A stretch of DNA of 64,000 nucleotides from JAYRSJ01 sp041920215. GTDB lineage: Bacteria; Pseudomonadota; Gammaproteobacteria; Burkholderiales; Burkholderiaceae_C. The notes under the pieces were generated by a model, which saw nothing but the letters and a program-made list of their open reading frames with translations, ran no database searches and was not told where the DNA came from. The position numbers were made by a program, and so were the translations under genes. The DNA lies in assembly GCA_041920215.1 (NCBI GenBank), contig JAYRSJ010000018.1:23518-87517 (forward strand), read 5' to 3'. Of this stretch, positions 60,513 to 64,000 are shown piece by piece; the first letter of the stretch is position 1, and every line of letters begins with the position of its first letter.

Positions 60513-61458
60513 CCGAGGTCAATTCACAAGGCCCGCTCGGGTCCTGCGCCTGGCAGCCCGCCAGCACGGCCGCCATTGCCTCCAGGAACAAGCGGGTGCG
60601 CAAGGGCATCAAGCGGCGCTCGGGGAACACCGCCCAGCAGGGCGCGGGCGCCAGGCACCAGTCCGGCAGCACCCGCCGCAAGGCGCCGCTGGCCAGGTGC
60701 GGCCGTGCGAAATGGTCGCCCACCGCGGTGATGCCCACGCCGGCGCAGGCCAGGCGCAAGAGCATATCGGGCGCATTGACCAGGCTGCGCTGCAGCGGCA
60801 CCCCCTCCCATTGCTGGCGCTGATCGCCCTCGCCGCGGCGCAGCTGCCAGGGCATGGGCTCGCCCGAGCGGCTCAGGATCATCAGCCCGTGCATGCTCAG
60901 CAGACCCTCGGGCAGCTGCGGCTCGCCATGCCGGGCCAGATAGCCGGGGGCCGCATAGAGGCCGTTGCTGAGCAGGGCCAGGCGCCGCGCGGCCAGCTGG
61001 CTGTCGGCGGCCAGATCGCCCATGCGTACCGCCAGGTCGAAGCCCTCGGCGATCAGGTCCACCCGGCGCGGTGAGAGGTCCAGCTCCAGCTGCACCTCGG
61101 GATAGGCCAGGCAGAACTCGGCCAGCATGCCCGACAGTGCCTGCTGGGCCAGATCGCCGGGCATGGACACCCGCAGTCGGCCGGTGGGGCGCTGCTGCCG
61201 GTGCAGGGCCAGGGCCAGCGCGCCGTCGACCTCGGCCGCCACCGCCCGCGCATGCTCCAGCACGCCCTGGCCGAACTCGGTCAGGGTCAGGCGGCGGGTG
61301 CTGCGCTGCAGCAGCTTCTCGCCCAGCCGGGTCTCCAGCGCGGCCAGGCGCCGCGACAGCGTGGACTTGGGCAGCTGCACCCGCTGGGCGGCGCGGCTGA
61401 AGCTGCCGGATTCGACCACGCGGGCAAAGAGCAGCAGATCGTCGGCGTCGAGACTCAT
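60499..61458 (-). CDS. LysR-family transcriptional regulator
   Basis: A 319-residue LysR protein: N-terminal winged HTH (DLLLFARVVESGSFSRAAQRVQLPKSTLSRRLAALETRLGEKLLQRSTRRLTLTEFGQ) and a C-terminal ligand-binding domain with two Rossmann-like lobes (GRLRVSMPGDLAQQAL and LVNAPDMLLRLACAGVGITAVGDHFARPHLASGALRRVLPDW). It belongs to the CrgA/AaeR-like branch that often controls an adjacent oxidoreductase. It diverges from azoR across a perfect 9-base inverted repeat. The effector is unknown. Confidence 0.92.
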   Translation of the reverse strand: MSLDADDLLLFARVVESGSFSRAAQRVQLPKSTLSRRLAALETRLGEKLLQRSTRRLTLTEFGQGVLEHARAVAAEVDGALALALHRQQRPTGRLRVSMPGDLAQQALSGMLAEFCLAYPEVQLELDLSPRRVDLIAEGFDLAVRMGDLAADSQLAARRLALLSNGLYAAPGYLARHGEPQLPEGLLSMHGLMILSRSGEPMPWQLRRGEGDQRQQWEGVPLQRSLVNAPDMLLRLACAGVGITAVGDHFARPHLASGALRRVLPDWCLAPAPCWAVFPERRLMPLRTRLFLEAMAAVLAGCQAQDPSGPCELTSVSAD

Positions 61459-61465
61459 GCGGTTA

Positions 61466-61485
61466 TTGTTCCATCAATGGAACAA
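61466..61485. promoter_or_regulatory. Inverted repeat, probable LysR operator
   Basis: TTGTTCCAT and ATGGAACAA form a perfect 9-base inverted repeat around CA. It lies 8 bases upstream of the lysR start and about 104 bases upstream of azoR. LysR proteins usually bind such dyads in the divergent intergenic region to repress themselves and activate the target. Confidence 0.7.
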
Positions 61486-61588
61486 ACAAATGCAGATCAA
61501 CGGCTTCTGCGGCGGGATTGATGTCAATAAAGTGCAGACATCGCCTCAACAGACCCGCGGCCCCGGCCGCCCACCGAAAGGACCCGCC

Positions 61589-62215
61589 ATGAACATCCTG
61601 CAACTCAGCGCCAGCGCCCGCCCCGTCGTCAACGGCCAGGGTTCCTTCTCCACCCGCCTGTCCGACGAACTGATCGCCGCGCTGCGCCAGCGCCATCCGG
61701 ACGCCCGGCTGCAGCGCCGCGATCTGGTAGCCGAGCCGGTGCCGGCGCTGGACGAGGCCGGCCTGGCCGCGCTGTTCACCCCGGCCGAGCAGCGCAGTGC
61801 CGCGCAGATCGAGCGGGTGGCTGCCGCCGACGCGCTGATCGCCCAGCTGCAGGCCGCAGACGTGCTGGTGATCGGCGCCCCGATGATCAACTTCGGCGTG
61901 CCGGCCCAGCTGAAGAACTGGATCGACGCGGTGGCCCGCGCCGGCACCACCTTCCGCTACACCGCCCAAGGCCCCGAGGGCCTGCTCAAGGGCAAGAAGG
62001 TCTATGTGGTGAGCAGCCGCGGCGGCATCCATCGCGACCAGCCCAGCGACGGCATCACCCCCTATCTGCGCACCGTGCTGGGCTTCCTGGGCCTGAGCGA
62101 TATCGAGTTCATCTACGCCGAGGGCCTGGCGATGGGACCGGAGGCCGAGGCCGCCGGCCTGGCCGCCGCCCGGGCCCAGATCGCGGACCTGGTCGGCACG
62201 GTCGCTACAGTCTGA
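61589..62215 (+). CDS. azoR: FMN-dependent NADH-azoreductase
   Basis: A 208-residue flavodoxin-like quinone/azo reductase. MNILQLSASARPVVNGQGSFSTRLSDELIAAL is the FMN phosphate-binding segment, VLVIGAPMINFGVPAQLKNWIDAVARAGTTFRYTAQGPEGLLKGKKVYVVSSRGGIH contains the conserved PMxNFGxPxxLKxWxD block, and VLGFLGLSDIEFIYAEGLA is the C-terminal part. It reduces quinones and azo dyes by two-electron steps with NADH. The divergent LysR gene is its likely regulator. AAAGGA precedes the ATG at 61589. Confidence 0.93.
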   Translation: MNILQLSASARPVVNGQGSFSTRLSDELIAALRQRHPDARLQRRDLVAEPVPALDEAGLAALFTPAEQRSAAQIERVAAADALIAQLQAADVLVIGAPMINFGVPAQLKNWIDAVARAGTTFRYTAQGPEGLLKGKKVYVVSSRGGIHRDQPSDGITPYLRTVLGFLGLSDIEFIYAEGLAMGPEAEAAGLAAARAQIADLVGTVATV

Positions 62216-62262
62216 GGCAAGGCCTCGCAACAGCCTCTGCGGCAAAGGAAAGGAATCGAGCC

Positions 62263-63153
62263 ATGACTGCATCCCTGCACCCCGGCCCCCTGCTGAGCCA
62301 GCCGCGCGCGGTCGAGCGCCTGGTCGCCGGCCAGCCCACCAGCGACGGCGCCGGCGTCAAGCTGACCCGGGTGCTGACCCAGCCGCTGCAGCGCCGGCTC
62401 GATCCTTTCCTGATGCTGGACGCCTTCGGCTCGGACCAGGCCGACGACTACATCGCCGGTTTTCCCGACCATCCGCACCGCGGCTTCGAGACCATCACCT
62501 ATATGCTGGCCGGCCGCATGCGGCACCGCGACTCGGCCGGCAACGAAGGCCTGCTGGGCCCCGGCGGCGTGCAATGGATGAGCGCCGGCCGCGGCGTGAT
62601 CCACAGCGAGCTGCCCGAACAGCAGGAGGGCCTGATGGAGGGCTTCCAGCTCTGGCTCAATCTGCCGGCGCGCGACAAGATGGGTGCGCCCTGGTATCGC
62701 GACATCCCCAGCGCCGCGATCCCCGAGTTCGAGCGCGACGGCGTGCGGGTGCGGGTGATCGCCGGCGCGAGCCACGGCATCCAGGGCGCGGTGCAGCGCG
62801 AGCACACCGAGCCGCTCTACCTGGACCTGCAGCTGGCGCCTGGCGCCCGCTTCGAGCAGGCGCTGCCCGCGACGCACAATGCCTTTGTCTATGTCTACCG
62901 CGGCGCGCTGAGCTTCGACTCGGGCTGCAAGGTGCCGGCCCAGCGCATGGCGATACTGGCCAATACGCCGGGCAGCGACGGGGTGCGGCTGCAGGCCGCT
63001 GAGGGGCCAGACGCCGAGCCGACCCGCGCGATCCTGATCGCCGGCAAGCCGCTGGGTGAACCGATTGCCCAGTACGGCCCCTTTGTGATGAACAGCCAGG
63101 CCGAGCTGATGCAGGCGGTGCGCGACTTCCAGACCGGCCGGCTAGCGAGCTAG
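62263..63153 (+). CDS. Pirin family protein
   Basis: A 296-residue bicupin. The N-terminal cupin has the metal ligands in FPDHPHRGFETITYMLAG and the later MSAGRGVIHSELPEQQ; the C-terminal Pirin_C domain holds LYLDLQLAPGARFEQALPATHNAFVYVYRGAL. Bacterial pirins can be quercetin 2,3-dioxygenases or regulators; activity depends on the metal and cannot be read from sequence. It lies 47 bases after azoR and may be part of the same LysR-controlled redox unit. AAGGAAAGGA precedes the ATG. Its end overlaps the convergent small membrane gene by 12 bases. Confidence 0.92.
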   Translation: MTASLHPGPLLSQPRAVERLVAGQPTSDGAGVKLTRVLTQPLQRRLDPFLMLDAFGSDQADDYIAGFPDHPHRGFETITYMLAGRMRHRDSAGNEGLLGPGGVQWMSAGRGVIHSELPEQQEGLMEGFQLWLNLPARDKMGAPWYRDIPSAAIPEFERDGVRVRVIAGASHGIQGAVQREHTEPLYLDLQLAPGARFEQALPATHNAFVYVYRGALSFDSGCKVPAQRMAILANTPGSDGVRLQAAEGPDAEPTRAILIAGKPLGEPIAQYGPFVMNSQAELMQAVRDFQTGRLAS

Positions 63154-63450
63154 CCAGCGCAGCAGCGCCAGCGTCAGCAGCGCGGCCAGCAGGCTGTAGA
63201 GCAGGGCCAGCAGCGCATAGGCCAGCGGATGCGGGGCCAGCCACCACTCGCCCTGCGTCCAGCCCAGGCGGCGCAGCAGCTTCAGCCAGGGCTGCATGCT
63301 CAGCACCGCCGGCAGGGCCAGCGCCATCAGCAGCGGCTCCAGCCAGCCGGGAACACCGCGGTTGACCGCTGCAAACAGCAGCGGCACCGCGGCGAAGTAG
63401 ACGGCCAGGCCGCCGCCGACCAGGCCGGGCAGCAGCAGCCCCTGCTGCAT
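63142..63450 (-). CDS. Small hydrophobic membrane protein, unknown
   Basis: A 102-residue protein with three hydrophobic helices (LLLPGLVGGGLAVYFAAVPLLFAAV; PLLMALALPAVLSMQPWL; LAYALLALLYSLLAALLTLALLRWLA) and few charged residues, so an inner-membrane location is likely. I do not recognise a family. Its start overlaps the stop of the upstream dockerin-domain gene by one base (TGATG), so the two are translationally coupled, which supports it as real. Confidence 0.65.
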   Translation of the reverse strand: MQQGLLLPGLVGGGLAVYFAAVPLLFAAVNRGVPGWLEPLLMALALPAVLSMQPWLKLLRRLGWTQGEWWLAPHPLAYALLALLYSLLAALLTLALLRWLAR

Positions 63451-64000
63451 CAGGGCTGCACCGGGCAGTTTGGCGCCTGACAGGCGCGCTGCTGCAGCAG
63501 CCGGGCGTCGATCAGATTGATCACGCCGTCGCGGTTCAGATCGCGGCGGTCGCCCGGCACCAGCGCGCGCTGGTTGCGGAACTGCGTGATCAGGGCGTTG
63601 TCCTGCGCATCGACCGAGCCGTCGCCGTTGAGGTCACCGGCAATGCGCGGGTAGAACTGCCAGCGCGAGTAGCTCGCCGAGCTGCCGGCATTGGCCTGCC
63701 GCTCGGCTGCGCCACCGCCCAGCACCAGCAGCGAGGCGACGCGGTAGGGGCCGTCGCTCTGCCCGATCTGCTGGGCGCTCAGCGTCAGGTTGACCTGGTT
63801 GAGGCCGGCGCTGAGCTGGCGCGAGGCATTGAACAGGCCCAGATCCTCGCCGTTGCCGCCGAACACCTTGTAGGAGATCTGGTAGAAGCCCGAGACGGTC
63901 ACCCGTATCGGCAGACGGATGTCCAGCGCGTCGATATAGCCCGAACGCAGCTGCGGTGTCACCGTCAGCGGGCCGGGCAGCTCGATGGGCTGGGCGCAAA
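63450..64000 (-). CDS. Dockerin-type repeat protein, C-terminal part (N-terminus beyond window)
   Basis: The frame is open to the right edge, so only the last 182 or so residues are seen. The visible part has a beta-rich domain (LPIRVTVSGFYQISYKVFGGNGEDLGLFNASRQLSAGLNQVNLTLSAQQIG...GPYRVASLLVLG), then two EF-hand-like calcium loops typical of a type I dockerin (DLNGDGSVDAQDNALI and DLNRDGVINLIDARLL), and a Cys-containing tail. It is presumably secreted and calcium-binding. Outside cellulosome clostridia, dockerin-like pairs often occur in large secreted proteins of unknown partner. It is coupled to the small membrane protein gene downstream. Confidence 0.8.
   Translation of the reverse strand, partial: CAQPIELPGPLTVTPQLRSGYIDALDIRLPIRVTVSGFYQISYKVFGGNGEDLGLFNASRQLSAGLNQVNLTLSAQQIGQSDGPYRVASLLVLGGGAAERQANAGSSASYSRWQFYPRIAGDLNGDGSVDAQDNALITQFRNQRALVPGDRRDLNRDGVINLIDARLLQQRACQAPNCPVQP

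Overview
The window reads as a piece of chromosome from a GC-rich betaproteobacterium of the order Burkholderiales (Rubrivivax/Roseateles/Paucibacter-like). This is inferred from the third-position GC bias, from gene orders I associate with that group (hslVU beside a STAS protein, a cysteine-poor dksA and a CobW GTPase; corC-lnt-glyQ-glyS-gmhB-plsC-ygjP) and from a nitrate assimilation cluster of the NasT/NrtA/NirB type. I see no rRNA, tRNA, CRISPR array, insertion sequence or prophage. Coding density is very high and most gaps are under 200 bases.

Layout. 1-8.8 kb: a truncated short-chain dehydrogenase, an FAD oxidoreductase, an orphan solute-binding protein, a diguanylate cyclase, CreA, then a two-gene signalling operon (HD-GYP response regulator followed by a large hybrid histidine kinase). 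9-13.7 kb: AMP nucleosidase, two tandem paralogous diguanylate cyclases and a GNAT acetyltransferase. 13.7-28.7 kb: assimilatory nitrate locus with nasT, nrtABD, a convergent ANTAR-PilJ-PilJ protein, a NarK-type transporter, a PP2C-kinase fusion on the opposite strand, nirB, nirD, nitrate reductase and cobA. 28.8-39.3 kb: a small basic protein, two chemoreceptors behind a sigma-28 promoter, coaX, hslVU, a STAS protein, dksA and a zinc-type CobW GTPase. 39.4-47.3 kb: corC, lnt, glyQS, a GmhB-like protein, plsC and a YgjP-like metalloprotein. 47.6-53.7 kb: a mixed block (metallo-beta-lactamase protein, LiuR-like MerR regulator, OsmC, esterase, YcaQ-like protein, NudC, DUF3297, glutaminase). 53.7-59.5 kb: a thiamine operon thiC-thiO-thiS-thiG-thiDE behind a TPP riboswitch. 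59.7-64 kb: a secreted TonB-domain protein, a LysR/azoreductase pair, pirin, a small membrane protein and the C-terminal part of a dockerin-bearing protein.

The most interesting part is nitrate control. Both nitrate-uptake transcription units (nrtABD and narK) begin with a sigma-54 promoter whose predicted start lies at the foot of a hairpin with an ANTAR-type hexaloop (A at position 1, G at 4), and both leaders end in an intrinsic terminator just before the first gene. The nrt leader is a textbook dual-hexaloop antitermination element: the second hairpin and the terminator share the same bases. Two ANTAR proteins are encoded in the cluster: a NasT without an adjacent NasS, and a 420-residue protein with a receiver-like segment lacking the phosphoacceptor, an ANTAR domain and two PilJ/NarX-P-box-like sensor repeats. 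The second looks like a self-contained nitrate-sensing antiterminator.

Other points of note: a GmhB homologue that has lost two catalytic aspartates, a DksA with one of four zinc cysteines, a (TCT)12 microsatellite at the nasA-cobA junction, and a nirB operon whose only possible upstream region lies inside an oppositely oriented kinase gene.
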